From positions 1 to 64,000 of the forward strand of contig MWOS01000193.1 of the NCBI GenBank assembly GCA_002026165.1: 64,000 nt of DNA, given 5' to 3'. Every line of letters begins with the position of its first letter. Within the stretch, counting starts at the first letter, position 1. Origin of the DNA: Prochlorococcus sp. HOT208_60m_813G15. GTDB taxonomy: Bacteria; Cyanobacteriota; Cyanobacteriia; PCC-6307; Cyanobiaceae. The notes below the pieces were generated by a model. That model was not told the origin of the DNA. It worked only from the letters and a program-made list of their open reading frames with translations, and did no database searches. Shown piece by piece: positions 48,935-58,880 of the stretch. A program made the position numbers and the translations under genes.

Positions 48935-50557
48935 CTAAATCTCTTTTTTTGAAACTTTAAATTTATTTACTTTCAAGAATTTTGTAAGTAAAAAATAAAT
49001 CACAAAAAAAGTTAGAGTTCCAAATATTAATAATAAAAATTCTGCAAGATTTGAATTGAAGTTATTAGTAGTTTGGAGAATAGTAAAACAAAGTGTACTG
49101 TCTATAAATGCTGATAATGACATGAGACTAATTTTCCTCAATAAATCCAAGTTAGGTAAATGGATATCTTCATTTCGCAGATTAAAAGAAAGCAAAATAC
49201 AGACTATAAGATTGACTATTACTGAAGATAAAATTATTCCCACAACTCCGAAATTATATGGAGAAAGATTCCCAAAATTCTTAATTGGGGCACCAATTAA
49301 AAACCAATCAAAAAAAATATTAAATATTATCCCTGCAAATGAAGACTTAAAAGGGAAGTTTGTTTTTTCTATTGAATAGTAAGTTCTTACTAATAAATCT
49401 CTATAAAGATAAAATGGTATGCCAACTGCATAAGCAATTAATATATTTTTTACTTTTAAAGTTGCTGAATAATCAAAAGATCCTCTTTGAAAAACTAATT
49501 GTACGATTTGATTATTGAATGTTATGAAAAATCCGGTTAAAAAAATAGCTGCCAAGAAACAGTACTCTACCCCAGATATCAATTTTTTTTGGAGACCTCT
49601 TTTGTCTTTTTCACTTCTTAATTTAGAAAATTTTGGAAGTAATGGCAGAATCAAGGAGTTAGATAATATGCCTAAGGGGGCTTGTATAAGAAAGTTTCCG
49701 TAAGCTAGTCCAGATGCTGCGCCTTGAAAACTTGAAGCGAAAAACATATCGATAAATACATTAATTTGACTTAAACCTGATGAGATAGATGCTGGAATAA
49801 TTAGTTTGAAAATTCTCCTCTCTTCATTTTTAAATAAATTGAAGGTTGACTCTAATCTCAAGAGACCAATTTTATTTATTTCCCAAATTTGAACAACAAA
49901 CTGAATTAAAGTTCCTGTCAAAGTTGCAAATGCCAGTAATCCCGTGTAAGTAAAGAAATTGGAAGATGTATTTTCTTGGTTGAAATTCCAACTAAATAAA
50001 ATAAAAAAAATAATAGTTAAGCTTGTTATTGCAGGACTTATACTTGATAAAAAGAATTTTCTTTGGGAATTTAAGGCGCCAAAACTTAAACCTATGAAGC
50101 CGGATAAAGGGATGCAAGGTGTAAGTATTTGTAATTGGTAAGTGGCAATTGATTTTGTTTCGTAACTTAAATTCGGGGCCAATAAATCAATTAATAAACT
50201 GGAATTCGAGTAAATCAATATGCCTAAAATTATTAATAATATTGAGAGTTTTATGCTTACTTGAGTTAAAACAATCCCTGCATTTTTTTTGTTAAGCGGA
50301 GTTAAAACTGCAACGACTGCGTTATGCAAGGGACCATTAATACCCCCAATGATTATTAGTAAAAAACCAGGAATTATATATGCATAATTAAAAGCGTCGT
50401 ACGTTACACCAACCCCAAAAGCAGCAGCTATAAATATTTGTCTTATACATCCAGCTAATTTACTTAGACTAGTACCAAACGAAATTGAAAAAACATTATT
50501 TTTTAAAAATGAATGCATTTGGAATCGTCTAAATTTTTCAATAAGTTTAAGTTTCAA
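48935..50557 (-). CDS. murJ: Lipid II flippase MurJ
   Basis: MurJ moves lipid II across the plasma membrane for peptidoglycan synthesis. The 540-residue protein has about 14 hydrophobic segments and the MviN pattern SFGTSLSKLAGCIRQIFIAAAFG, GINGPLHNAVVAVLTPLN and QLVFQRGSFDYSATLKVKNIL. It is divergent from sfsA with about 30 nt between starts. A shorter start at a later ATG (codon 13) is possible. Confidence 0.92.
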   Translation of the reverse strand: MKLKLIEKFRRFQMHSFLKNNVFSISFGTSLSKLAGCIRQIFIAAAFGVGVTYDAFNYAYIIPGFLLIIIGGINGPLHNAVVAVLTPLNKKNAGIVLTQVSIKLSILLIILGILIYSNSSLLIDLLAPNLSYETKSIATYQLQILTPCIPLSGFIGLSFGALNSQRKFFLSSISPAITSLTIIFFILFSWNFNQENTSSNFFTYTGLLAFATLTGTLIQFVVQIWEINKIGLLRLESTFNLFKNEERRIFKLIIPASISSGLSQINVFIDMFFASSFQGAASGLAYGNFLIQAPLGILSNSLILPLLPKFSKLRSEKDKRGLQKKLISGVEYCFLAAIFLTGFFITFNNQIVQLVFQRGSFDYSATLKVKNILIAYAVGIPFYLYRDLLVRTYYSIEKTNFPFKSSFAGIIFNIFFDWFLIGAPIKNFGNLSPYNFGVVGIILSSVIVNLIVCILLSFNLRNEDIHLPNLDLLRKISLMSLSAFIDSTLCFTILQTTNNFNSNLAEFLLLIFGTLTFFVIYFLLTKFLKVNKFKVSKKEI

Positions 50558-50588
50558 TTATATTTGATTTCTAACTAAAGACATATTT

Positions 50589-51329
50589 ATGAATGATCGG
50601 ATAATTGATTTTGATCCATTAATTGAAGGGGTTTTAATTAAGAGGTATAAGAGGTTTCTCGCAGATATAAAATTAGAAAATGGAGAGATAGTAACTGCTC
50701 ATTGTGCTAACACAGGCCCAATGAAGGGACTTTTGAGTAAGGGAGCAAAAGTAAGATTAAGTGTTTCCCATTCTCCAAAAAGAAAATTAGCTTTTACTTG
50801 GGAACAGGTTTGTGTTTTAGATAAAAATAACCAGGAGGTCTGGGTTGGAATAAATACACTATTTGCAAATAAGTTGATCAAAAAGGTAATTGAGAAAAAC
50901 TTACTAAAAGAAATAATTGGAGAAATAGAGACAATTACATCTGAAGTTCCATATGGAAAAGATAAAAAAAGCAGAATTGACTTTTTTTTAACTCCAAAAT
51001 CTTCAAATCCTGATAATCGTAACATTTATATAGAGGTAAAAAATACTACTTGGATTTTAAATAATATTGCTCTTTTCCCAGATACAGTAACGAAAAGAGG
51101 ACAAAAACACTTAATAGAATTAAAAGAACTGATTCCTGAAAGTAAAAGCGTTTTAGTACCTTGTATAACTAGGAAAGATGCAGAATTTTTTACTCCTGGA
51201 GATGAGGCAGATCCCTTATATGGCAAGCTTTTTAGAGAATCTTCCAGTGCAGGAATGATAACGATTCCATGTTCTTTCGAGTTTCATAAAGATCAAGTAA
51301 CATGGAATGGAATTAAACCCTTAAAATAA
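50589..51329 (+). CDS. sfsA: SfsA-family protein (DNA-binding/nuclease-like)
   Basis: The 246-residue protein has the SfsA features: [32 protein letters not shown] near the N-terminus, [10 protein letters not shown], and [10 protein letters not shown] with nuclease-like acidic residues, then [16 protein letters not shown]. SfsA was named for stimulating sugar fermentation in E. coli; its role in cyanobacteria is unknown. Confidence 0.9.
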   Translation: MNDRIIDFDPLIEGVLIKRYKRFLADIKLENGEIVTAHCANTGPMKGLLSKGAKVRLSVSHSPKRKLAFTWEQVCVLDKNNQEVWVGINTLFANKLIKKVIEKNLLKEIIGEIETITSEVPYGKDKKSRIDFFLTPKSSNPDNRNIYIEVKNTTWILNNIALFPDTVTKRGQKHLIELKELIPESKSVLVPCITRKDAEFFTPGDEADPLYGKLFRESSSAGMITIPCSFEFHKDQVTWNGIKPLK

Positions 51330-51412
51330 TTTAAAAAACTTGATAATTTGAAACTCTAAAAAAATAATTTTTAAATTTAACAAATATTATTTATGGTGCA
51401 ACTATAAAATTG

Positions 51413-51455
51413 GTATCAACAACTACTAGACACTGATAAGTTTTTTGAATAAATT
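51413..51455 (+). promoter_or_regulatory. NtcA-activated promoter of amt1
   Basis: GTATCAACAACTAC at 51413-51426 is a perfect GTA-N8-TAC NtcA box. TAAATT (51450-51455, TAN3T) follows after 23 nt, the expected class II spacing. This places the transcription start near 51462, with a leader of about 48 nt before the amt1 ATG. Confidence 0.82.
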
Positions 51456-51509
51456 TAAATTTGAAAGGAAACAGCACAAACTGTTTTTTTGCAGATCTAA
51501 TTTTTTTTT

Positions 51510-52970
51510 ATGACCACTGCTTTGCAAACGCCTCAAAGGCGCTCTAGGTCCAAACTTCAAGATGCAAGTCTTGTTAATGGACCTATGCTCCTTTTGAGGA
51601 GTATTCGAGGATTTAGTTCAAACCGCTCTATGTTGTGGCTTGCAACTGTTCCTTTAGCTCTGTTTGGTTTAGGTATTTTTAATCTTTCAGCTCATGCAGC
51701 TGATTTACCTGAGTTGAATGCAGCTTTTCTTGCTAACAATTTATGGCTTTTGATCGCTACTATTTTGGTGATCTTCATGAACGCCGGTTTCGCTATGGTT
51801 GAAGCAGGTATGTGCCGTTCTAAGAACGCAGTCAACATTCTTGCTAAAAACCTATTCGTATTTGCTTTAGCTGTAACTTCTTATTGGTTTATCGGCTATT
51901 CATTAATGTACGGAGGAAGTGTTGCTGACGGATGGCTCTATTTTGGCGGCTTATTTTTTGATCCAACAGTTACTGCAGATATGGTAACTGATGCTGGATT
52001 AGTCCCAACTGTTGATTTCTTGTTCCAGTCTGCATTCGCAGGAACTGCGGCAACTATCGTTTCCGGTCTTGTTGCTGAAAGAGTTAAATTTGGAGAATTT
52101 GTTGTTTTTGCTGTTGTATTAACTGCATTTATATATCCAATTGCTGGTAGCTGGAAATGGAATGGTGGTTGGCTCGATTCTTTAGGTTTTGTTGATTTTG
52201 CTGGTTCTTCAATTGTTCACTCAGTTGGAGCATGGGCTGGTCTTGTAGGAGCTATGCTTCTTGGACCAAGAATTGGCAAATACTCTGATGGGAAACCACA
52301 GGCTATGCCAGGACATAACATGGCTATAGCTACTTTAGGTGCATTAGTACTATGGATAGGTTGGTACGGATTTAACCCCGGTTCTCAACTTGCTATGGAT
52401 CAATGGGTTCCATATGTTGCTGTAACAACTACTTTGGCAGCAGCAGCTGGAGCTATTGGTGCAACTATTGTTTCAACATTAACTTCTGGTAAGCCTGATC
52501 TTACAATGATAATTAACGGAATCCTTGCTGGTTTGGTTAGTATCACTGCTGGTTGTGGTGATATGACTCTTGCTGGAGCCTGGTTCGCAGGACTAGTTGG
52601 AGGAATTATAGTTGTATTTTCAGTTGCAGCACTTGATGCCGCTGAGATTGATGATCCTGTAGGTGCATTCTCTGTTCACGGAGTTTGTGGTGTATGGGGT
52701 ACTGTAGTTATCGGTCTTTGGGGTACAGCTGTCCAAGGTGATGGAGCAGGTATGGGATTGTTCAATGGAGGAGGTATTACCCTTCTTCTAGTTCAAGCTC
52801 TTGGTGCCGCAGCTTATGCTATCTGGACACTAGTTACTTGCTGGATTGCCTGGTCTGTTATTGGAGGATTATTCGGTGGAATCCGAGTATCTGAAGAGGA
52901 AGAGACTCAAGGCTTAGATATAGGAGAGCATGGAATGGAAGCATATCCAGACTTTGCATCTGCTAAATAA
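51510..52970 (+). CDS. amt1: Ammonium transporter
   Basis: Amt1 imports ammonium, the main nitrogen source of Prochlorococcus. The 486 residues have a signal-like N-terminus (SMLWLATVPLALFGLGIF, then a possible cleavage at AHA/AD), about 11 membrane helices, and the family signatures MNAGFAMVEAGMCRSKNAVN and DFAGSSIVHSVGAWAGLVGA. The pore histidines are in VHSVG and FSVHGVCGVWG. A strong NtcA promoter lies upstream and a clear terminator downstream, so it is a monocistronic, nitrogen-controlled gene. Confidence 0.97.
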   Translation: MTTALQTPQRRSRSKLQDASLVNGPMLLLRSIRGFSSNRSMLWLATVPLALFGLGIFNLSAHAADLPELNAAFLANNLWLLIATILVIFMNAGFAMVEAGMCRSKNAVNILAKNLFVFALAVTSYWFIGYSLMYGGSVADGWLYFGGLFFDPTVTADMVTDAGLVPTVDFLFQSAFAGTAATIVSGLVAERVKFGEFVVFAVVLTAFIYPIAGSWKWNGGWLDSLGFVDFAGSSIVHSVGAWAGLVGAMLLGPRIGKYSDGKPQAMPGHNMAIATLGALVLWIGWYGFNPGSQLAMDQWVPYVAVTTTLAAAAGAIGATIVSTLTSGKPDLTMIINGILAGLVSITAGCGDMTLAGAWFAGLVGGIIVVFSVAALDAAEIDDPVGAFSVHGVCGVWGTVVIGLWGTAVQGDGAGMGLFNGGGITLLLVQALGAAAYAIWTLVTCWIAWSVIGGLFGGIRVSEEEETQGLDIGEHGMEAYPDFASAK

Positions 52971-52993
52971 TCTAACTAAAAATTTATTTAAGA

Positions 52994-53013
52994 AACCTGA
53001 CTTATGTCAGGTT
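52994..53013 (+). terminator. amt1 terminator
   Basis: AACCTGAC (52994-53001) and GTCAGGTT (53006-53013) form an 8-bp stem with a TTAT loop, followed by a run of more than ten T. It is a strong rho-independent terminator 24 nt after the amt1 stop. Confidence 0.93.
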
Positions 53014-53058
53014 TTTTTTTTTTGCTAAAAATTATTTAAAACGTTGTAATATAGAAAG

Positions 53059-54255
53059 ATGGATACTCAAGCTTTTAGAAGATCCCTGCATCATTCTGAT
53101 AGATACAACAGAAGGGGTTTCGATTCTCCAACAAAAAGAGCTCAAGCGTTAGAAGAAGCTTATCAAAGTGATTTGATAAGTTCTATAAGAGATAATAATT
53201 TTACTTTCACTAAAGGCAGACTAAATATTAAGTTGGCCCAAGCTTTCGGTTTCTGTTGGGGGGTTGAAAGAGCTGTAGCAATGGCTTATGAGACTAGAAG
53301 ACATTACCCAAATGAAAATATTTGGATAACGAATGAAATAATTCATAACCCTTCGGTTAATGATCATTTAAGAAAAATGAATGTGAAATTCATTTCAGCT
53401 AAAAACGGAATTAAAGATTTTTCTTTAGTTTCTAATGGTGATGTTGTTATACTTCCTGCTTTCGGAGCTACTGTTCAAGAAATGAAACTCCTTCATGAGA
53501 AAGGATGCCATATTATTGATACAACTTGTCCATGGGTTTCTAAGGTTTGGCATACAGTTGAAAAACATAAAAAACATATTTTTACATCTATTATCCATGG
53601 AAAATTTAAGCATGAAGAGACTCTCGCCACAAGTTCATTCGCAGGTAAATATTTAGTTGTACTTGATCTAAAGGAAGCAAACTATGTATCTGAATATATT
53701 CAAGGGAGAGGTAATAGAAATGAGTTTATGAACAAATTTGCTAAAGCTTGTTCTGATGGTTTTGATCCTGATAAAGATTTGGATAGAGTTGGAGTTGCAA
53801 ATCAGACAACTATGCTTAAGAGTGAGACTGAGGAAATTGGAAAGGTTTTTGAAAGAACGATGTTAAAAAAATTTGGACCAGAAAACTTAAATAGTCACTT
53901 TTTAGCTTTTAATACTATTTGTGATGCAACTGAAGAAAGGCAAGATGCAATGTTCTCTCTGGTTGATGAAGACCTTGATATTTTAGTAGTTATTGGAGGC
54001 TTTAATTCCTCCAATACTACTCATTTACAAGAAATAGCTATTACCAAAAATATTGCTTCTTTTCATATTGACACGCCAGATAGAATATCAGTTGAAGAAA
54101 ACTCAATATTTCATAAACCACTAGGATCAGATTTAGAACTTAAAAATAATTTTCTACCTAGTGGAAAAATTAATGTTGGAATTACCTCAGGTGCATCCAC
54201 TCCTGATAAGGTTGTTGCAGATGTTATTGAAAAGTTAATTGATATTGCTTCCTGA
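53059..54255 (+). CDS. ispH: 4-hydroxy-3-methylbut-2-enyl diphosphate reductase
   Basis: IspH is the last enzyme of the MEP isoprenoid pathway. The 398-residue, plant/cyanobacterial-type protein has its three cluster cysteines in [24 protein letters not shown] and [14 protein letters not shown]. The final [13 protein letters not shown] is also typical. The N-terminal ~55 residues form the extension common in cyanobacteria. Confidence 0.96.
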   Translation: MDTQAFRRSLHHSDRYNRRGFDSPTKRAQALEEAYQSDLISSIRDNNFTFTKGRLNIKLAQAFGFCWGVERAVAMAYETRRHYPNENIWITNEIIHNPSVNDHLRKMNVKFISAKNGIKDFSLVSNGDVVILPAFGATVQEMKLLHEKGCHIIDTTCPWVSKVWHTVEKHKKHIFTSIIHGKFKHEETLATSSFAGKYLVVLDLKEANYVSEYIQGRGNRNEFMNKFAKACSDGFDPDKDLDRVGVANQTTMLKSETEEIGKVFERTMLKKFGPENLNSHFLAFNTICDATEERQDAMFSLVDEDLDILVVIGGFNSSNTTHLQEIAITKNIASFHIDTPDRISVEENSIFHKPLGSDLELKNNFLPSGKINVGITSGASTPDKVVADVIEKLIDIAS

Positions 54256-54358
54256 ATTTTTTATTCATTTAAAAATTTGCTTAGTTTTTTTAATTTATTA
54301 GTCAGATAATTCCAAAAGATCTACTTTATTAACTAGAATAATGAAAAATTATTGAAGT

Positions 54359-54919
54359 ATGGAAGACAAAGCACAAACTAATCAGGTTCAAACTGCAAGT
54401 ATGAATAGAACTAAAGCGCCCCAAAAAGTTGAAGTTGTAGTTGCCAATTCATCTTCAGGTTCAGAAGTAAATATCCTTGGTGAACTTTCGATTTTTGTTT
54501 TAAGAATAGGTTTTTGTGCTTTGATGATTCATCATGGCCTAGAAAAACTTCAGGATCCGCAGGGTTTTGCAGAGTTTGTAGTCGGTAAGTATTTCCCATT
54601 TTTGCCTGGTGATCCTGTTATTTGGACTTTTGGAGCAGCAATTACTCAACTGGTATGCCCTGTCGGGTTGGCTTTAGGGATTTTTGCGAGGCTTTCCTCT
54701 CTTGGTCTGTTCTCCACAATGGCATTTGCAGTTTATTTTCATCTCCTTGATACTGGACTGGAAGGCTTTCCTCTGGCAGTGGTTGAAGGTCATAATTATG
54801 CTTTCGAATTATCTTTTATATATGGTGCTATTTCTCTATACTTTCTTTGTGCAGGTCCAGGGAGGCTATCTTTATTCAGAAAAACTAACAAGATTACATA
54901 TTATCCAAAATCAACATAA
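54359..54919 (+). CDS. DoxX-family membrane protein
   Basis: The 186 residues include about 40 polar N-terminal residues and then four membrane segments. The DoxX pattern is RIGFCALMIHHGLEKLQDPQGFAEFVVGK, QLVCPVGLALGIFARLSSLGL and FIYGAISLYFLCAGPGRLS. DoxX proteins are linked to thiosulfate oxidation or quinone-type redox in other organisms; the role here is unknown. It converges on purH with a 1-nt gap. Confidence 0.85.
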   Translation: MEDKAQTNQVQTASMNRTKAPQKVEVVVANSSSGSEVNILGELSIFVLRIGFCALMIHHGLEKLQDPQGFAEFVVGKYFPFLPGDPVIWTFGAAITQLVCPVGLALGIFARLSSLGLFSTMAFAVYFHLLDTGLEGFPLAVVEGHNYAFELSFIYGAISLYFLCAGPGRLSLFRKTNKITYYPKST

Positions 54920-54920
54920 T

Positions 54921-56474
54921 TCAATGTAAAAAGTGCCTTTTTTGGGTAAATACCATTGAAATTCCTTTTGAATTACACATATCAATACTTTCTCGGTCTC
55001 TTAGACTTCCTCCAGGTTGAATAATAGCTTTTATTCCATATTTATTTGCAAGTTCTACAGTATCTGCAAATGGGAAAAACCCATCGCTGGCCAAGACAGC
55101 ATCAGTACATAATCTTCCAGCTGCTTCTAATGCGATTTTTGCTGCTCCAACTCTATTCATTTGTCCAGCTCCAATACCAATAGTTTTTTTGTCTTTTGCA
55201 ATAACAATGGCATTAGATTTCACGTGTTTACAAATTTTCCATGCAAAATTTAGATCTAAGTTAGTTTGATTACTAGGATTTTTATTAGTTACTGAAATCC
55301 AATTTTCAGTTTTTTCTTCACTATCGTCAGTATCTTGAACTAGTAATCCTCCCATTATTGATTTAGTAGAATTTTGATTCTTTTTTGGAAGTTGATCTTT
55401 TGAAAACTTTAAAATTCTTAAATTCTTTTTAACTTTTAAAATTTCTAAAGCTTCCTTATCAAAAGATGGAGCGACGACACACTCTAAGAAAATATCTTTG
55501 AGGTGAATTGCGGTCTCACTATCAACATTTGAATTAAAAGCAACTATTCCTCCAAATGCACTAACTGAGTCGCATTCCAAAGCATTCAAAAATGCTTTGG
55601 AAGCTGAATTACTTATAGAGGCACCACAAGGATTATTGTGTTTTAAAATAACAGAGGCAAAGATGTTGTTTGTAAGTTCATCTTTTTCTGTGTAGCCAAA
55701 TTCTAAAACTGTTGAAAGTGCCGACTCTAGATCTAATAGATTGTTATAACTTAAGTCTTTTCCTTGTAATTGTTCTGCTGAGTTCCATCCAATGTTACTT
55801 AAACCATACCAGAAAGCTTTTTGATGTGGATTCTCCCCATATCTTAAGGTTCTGATTAATGGATAAGATTCAATATATTTGGAAGATTGTAAATCTCTTT
55901 CTTTTCTTATCCAATTAGATATTGCAGTGTCATAGTCTGCTGTATGTTGAAAAGCTTCAAGGGCTAATATTGCTTTATATGAGTCTTTCAATTCACCTTT
56001 TTTACTTTCTTCAAGAAAATTTTGATACTGACTAGGATCTACTAAAACGGAGACATCTTTATGATTTTTAGCAGCAGAACGAATCATAGATGGCCCTCCT
56101 ATATCGATATTTTCAATAGCATCTTCCCATTTAGCTCCCTGATCTATAGTTTTTTTAAAAGGATATAAATTTACAACAACTAAATCTATTAATTCAAGAT
56201 TGTTAGCTTCTATATCTTTTTTATGTTTCTCATCAGTTCTTTTAGCTAATATTCCCCCGTGTATTTTTGGATGTAAAGTTTTAACTCTTCCCCCAAGAAT
56301 TTCTGGAGAATTAGTAAAATCAGCAACTTTAATAACTGGAATTTTAGCCTCTATAAGATGTTTGGCAGTGCCTCCACTTGATAGAATTTTATAATTAAAT
56401 TGCTCTACCAATTCCCTACAAAATGGGATTATATTTTTTTTATCAGAGACACTTACTAAAGCTAATGGAGACAT
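54921..56474 (-). CDS. purH: PurH, AICAR formyltransferase/IMP cyclohydrolase
   Basis: PurH carries out the last two steps of IMP synthesis. The 517 residues contain the N-terminal cyclohydrolase domain (SSGGTAKHLIEAKIPV, GGRVKTLHPKIHGG, NIDIGGPSMIRSAAKNHK). The C-terminal formyltransferase domain has RYGENPHQKAFWYG, KHNNPCGASIS and IGAGQMNRVGAAKIA. It is full length. Confidence 0.96.
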   Translation of the reverse strand: MSPLALVSVSDKKNIIPFCRELVEQFNYKILSSGGTAKHLIEAKIPVIKVADFTNSPEILGGRVKTLHPKIHGGILAKRTDEKHKKDIEANNLELIDLVVVNLYPFKKTIDQGAKWEDAIENIDIGGPSMIRSAAKNHKDVSVLVDPSQYQNFLEESKKGELKDSYKAILALEAFQHTADYDTAISNWIRKERDLQSSKYIESYPLIRTLRYGENPHQKAFWYGLSNIGWNSAEQLQGKDLSYNNLLDLESALSTVLEFGYTEKDELTNNIFASVILKHNNPCGASISNSASKAFLNALECDSVSAFGGIVAFNSNVDSETAIHLKDIFLECVVAPSFDKEALEILKVKKNLRILKFSKDQLPKKNQNSTKSIMGGLLVQDTDDSEEKTENWISVTNKNPSNQTNLDLNFAWKICKHVKSNAIVIAKDKKTIGIGAGQMNRVGAAKIALEAAGRLCTDAVLASDGFFPFADTVELANKYGIKAIIQPGGSLRDRESIDMCNSKGISMVFTQKRHFLH

Positions 56475-56507
56475 TATGGGAAAGTTTACTTACTTAAGAA
56501 TATAAAC

Positions 56508-57125
56508 ATGAAATATGCTATCAATCATGAATTTGTCTCGATTAGCTCTCAAACTGCAACTCATAGAATTATTTTGATGCATGGTTGGGGAGCTGATTCA
56601 GATGACCTTTTAACATTTGGAAAGGAGATGACTGAAAAAATAAATCTTGATTTTGAGGTGATTTCTTTGAGGGCTCCTGGATTACACCCAAGCGGTCAGG
56701 GAAGACAGTGGTATGGATTATATCCACATGATTGGAATGGAGCTGAGGTTGAAGTAAAAAAACTTTTAGTTACATTAAAAAATTTTGATACTGATAAGAT
56801 TCCACTAAGAAAAACAATTTTGTTGGGGTTCTCTCAGGGAGCGGCGATGGCAATTGATGCAGGATTTAAGTTAAATTTTGGATTAATTGTTGCTTGTAGT
56901 GGTTATCCTCATCCCAACTGGTCCCCAGGAGAAAAATTCTCGCCATTAATTATTAGTCATGGTTTATTTGATGACGTTGTGCCTATAGATGCCTCTAGGA
57001 CTATTTATGAAAAGGTAAAGAGTAAGTCTTCTAAATTTTGTGAATTATTAGAATTTGATGGATTTCATCAAATTGATTCAAATTTAATTAATTTTATAAG
57101 TTCAAATATAAGTAATATTTTTTAA
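56508..57125 (+). CDS. Alpha/beta-hydrolase esterase (carboxylesterase/phospholipase type)
   Basis: The 205-residue protein has the alpha/beta-hydrolase triad: nucleophile LLGFSQGAAMAID, Asp in GLFDDVVPIDAS and His in DGFHQID, with the oxyanion loop LMHGWGADSDDLL. This is the bacterial carboxylesterase/lysophospholipase group (YpfH-like). The substrate is unknown. It overlaps the convergent DUF3155 gene by 4 nt. Confidence 0.85.
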   Translation: MKYAINHEFVSISSQTATHRIILMHGWGADSDDLLTFGKEMTEKINLDFEVISLRAPGLHPSGQGRQWYGLYPHDWNGAEVEVKKLLVTLKNFDTDKIPLRKTILLGFSQGAAMAIDAGFKLNFGLIVACSGYPHPNWSPGEKFSPLIISHGLFDDVVPIDASRTIYEKVKSKSSKFCELLEFDGFHQIDSNLINFISSNISNIF

Positions 57126-57490
57126 ACAAAAGCGTATTCATATTCTTCAATCTCTTCCCAATCATCTGCAGTCAGTTCTAGACCCTCAAATATTTTTTCT
57201 TCACCAATTCCTTCCACTACAACTTTTAGTGATGGAAATAGAAAATGATTTTCTTCAGCATATTGGGCGCTAAATAATCCTTTTTCACCCCAAAAAAATC
57301 TATCGGTGGTGTGTTCATTTCTTCTTACATTAAAAACTGAAGGCGCAGAGAGACCATTTTCAGCTATGAATCTTCTTGCTGCTGTAACTGGTTTATGTTT
57401 GCCAGTTTCGATATGATAAATAGGTACATGTGCCATTACTCTTTGGCCAGCCAATCTTCTTCTGCTGATTCTTTTTCTTTTTTTTGACAT
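57122..57490 (-). CDS. DUF3155-type cyanobacterial protein
   Basis: The 122-residue protein starts with a basic segment KKRKRISRRRLAGQRVMAHV and continues HIETGKHKPVTAARRFIAEN and FFWGEKGLFSAQYAEENHF, the DUF3155 pattern. The C-terminus is acidic (DDWEEIEEYEYAFV). The function is unknown; the basic N-terminus could bind nucleic acid. It has a 253-nt upstream spacer shared with hik2, in which I see no further gene. Confidence 0.82.
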   Translation of the reverse strand: MSKKRKRISRRRLAGQRVMAHVPIYHIETGKHKPVTAARRFIAENGLSAPSVFNVRRNEHTTDRFFWGEKGLFSAQYAEENHFLFPSLKVVVEGIGEEKIFEGLELTADDWEEIEEYEYAFV

Positions 57491-57743
57491 TGATTGGTAC
57501 TCCTGAAATTATCAATGAGATTAGTCTTATTTATTTTTACTAATCTTATATATGTGATTTTGAATTCACTTCAAATTACATAGAGGACCCATCAACCCCT
57601 GATGTAGCTTAAAATATGATTAAATATTCATATTTAAGGCTGGCTAAAGTCAGACCTCTTTATATATCTTAATACTTTTTTCATATTTTACAAGCCCTTT
57701 TTCAAGTTTTTTTTTAAAAAAATTTCTCAAAATTTCATTAATC

Positions 57744-58880
57744 ATGAATCTTTCAAAAAAATTTGAAGAATTAATTTTAAAACAGCTAGAGAGTTTTGGT
57801 TGCTCAATGGGCGTGACTAATTTAGTTATGTATCTTGCTTCAGCTAAGCAAGGAACTAAAGCATCTTTTGAAATGATTGGTCAATGGCCGCAAATTGATC
57901 GGCTACTTACTTCAATAGAAGATGATCCTTCCCTAAAGGTTTCATCGCCTAATAGAAGATGGTACCCGCTACAAGAAAACGATATTCTACTTGGTGTCCT
58001 TCGGGTAGAAACTGATTTGAAAGGGGGGAATTGGCCAGTATCTCTCGATTCCAGATTAAAAGCTCTATCAATATCTTTAGCTAAATGTGTCTCTATCGAA
58101 TTAGAACGTCAAAATAAAAATGAAGAAGTCAATTATTTAAAAAATCAGGTCAATGTCATAATTCATCAATTAAGGAATCCATTAGCTGCTATTAGAACAT
58201 ACGCAAAATTATTAATAAAAAGACTTGGGTCAGATGATGATTCTATAGAAATAGTCGAACGCATGATAATAGAGCAAAAACAAATTAATCAATATATGGA
58301 TTCTTTTGCTCAATTAAATTTACCTATTCAACTTCCTCTGGAAATTGGAGAGGAAAGATTATTATTACCACCAAATTTAGATAATAAAAAGGTAATAACT
58401 GTTCAGAGTTTATTAAGGCCAATATTAGAAAGGGGTAAAGCTAATGCGGACTTAGAGAATAGAGATTGGACTGAACCGTCTCTTTGGCCAGATTGGACTA
58501 TTTCGCCATTAAAGGCAAAATATGCTGTAATTGCTGAAATTGTGGCAAATCTATTAGAAAATGCGTTTAAATATGCCCAAAAAGATGCTGAAATTGGGCT
58601 CGCAATTACGAGTAATGGACTCTGTATATTTGATGGTGGTAAAAAAATAACCAAAAATGAAAACGAGAAAATTTTTGAAAAAGGTTTTAGAGGATCTGCT
58701 GCTAAAAAGAAGGACGGCACTGGTGTGGGACTTTTTTTGGCGAGGAAATTAGCAAAACAAATTGGAGGAGATTTGAGATTGCTGGAAAATAACTCGGTAG
58801 ATAATACTGATAAATCAAAAAATCTTAAGAAGAAAAATATTTTTTATTTAGAACTACCTATAAAAGAATTGCATGCATAA
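57744..58880 (+). CDS. hik2: Sensor histidine kinase Hik2 (chloroplast sensor kinase type)
   Basis: The 378-residue soluble kinase has an N-terminal GAF-like sensor (about residues 1-115) with a cysteine at position 20 (ESFGCSMGV). A H-box follows, VIIHQLRNPLAAIRTYAKLL, with the phospho-acceptor His141. The ATPase domain has EIVANLLENAFKYA (N box), LCIFDGGK, and GTGVGLFLARKLAKQIGG (G box). This H-box and layout match Hik2/CSK, a redox sensor of the photosynthetic electron chain; the conserved N-terminal Cys is linked to its Fe-S cluster. No response regulator is adjacent. It overlaps cobS by 23 nt at the 3' end. Confidence 0.88.
   Translation: MNLSKKFEELILKQLESFGCSMGVTNLVMYLASAKQGTKASFEMIGQWPQIDRLLTSIEDDPSLKVSSPNRRWYPLQENDILLGVLRVETDLKGGNWPVSLDSRLKALSISLAKCVSIELERQNKNEEVNYLKNQVNVIIHQLRNPLAAIRTYAKLLIKRLGSDDDSIEIVERMIIEQKQINQYMDSFAQLNLPIQLPLEIGEERLLLPPNLDNKKVITVQSLLRPILERGKANADLENRDWTEPSLWPDWTISPLKAKYAVIAEIVANLLENAFKYAQKDAEIGLAITSNGLCIFDGGKKITKNENEKIFEKGFRGSAAKKKDGTGVGLFLARKLAKQIGGDLRLLENNSVDNTDKSKNLKKKNIFYLELPIKELHA

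Noticed and set aside
57491..57743. Possible small gene or RNA between DUF3155 and hik2
   Set aside because: Only an 18-codon frame and weak pairing are visible; nothing supports a gene.
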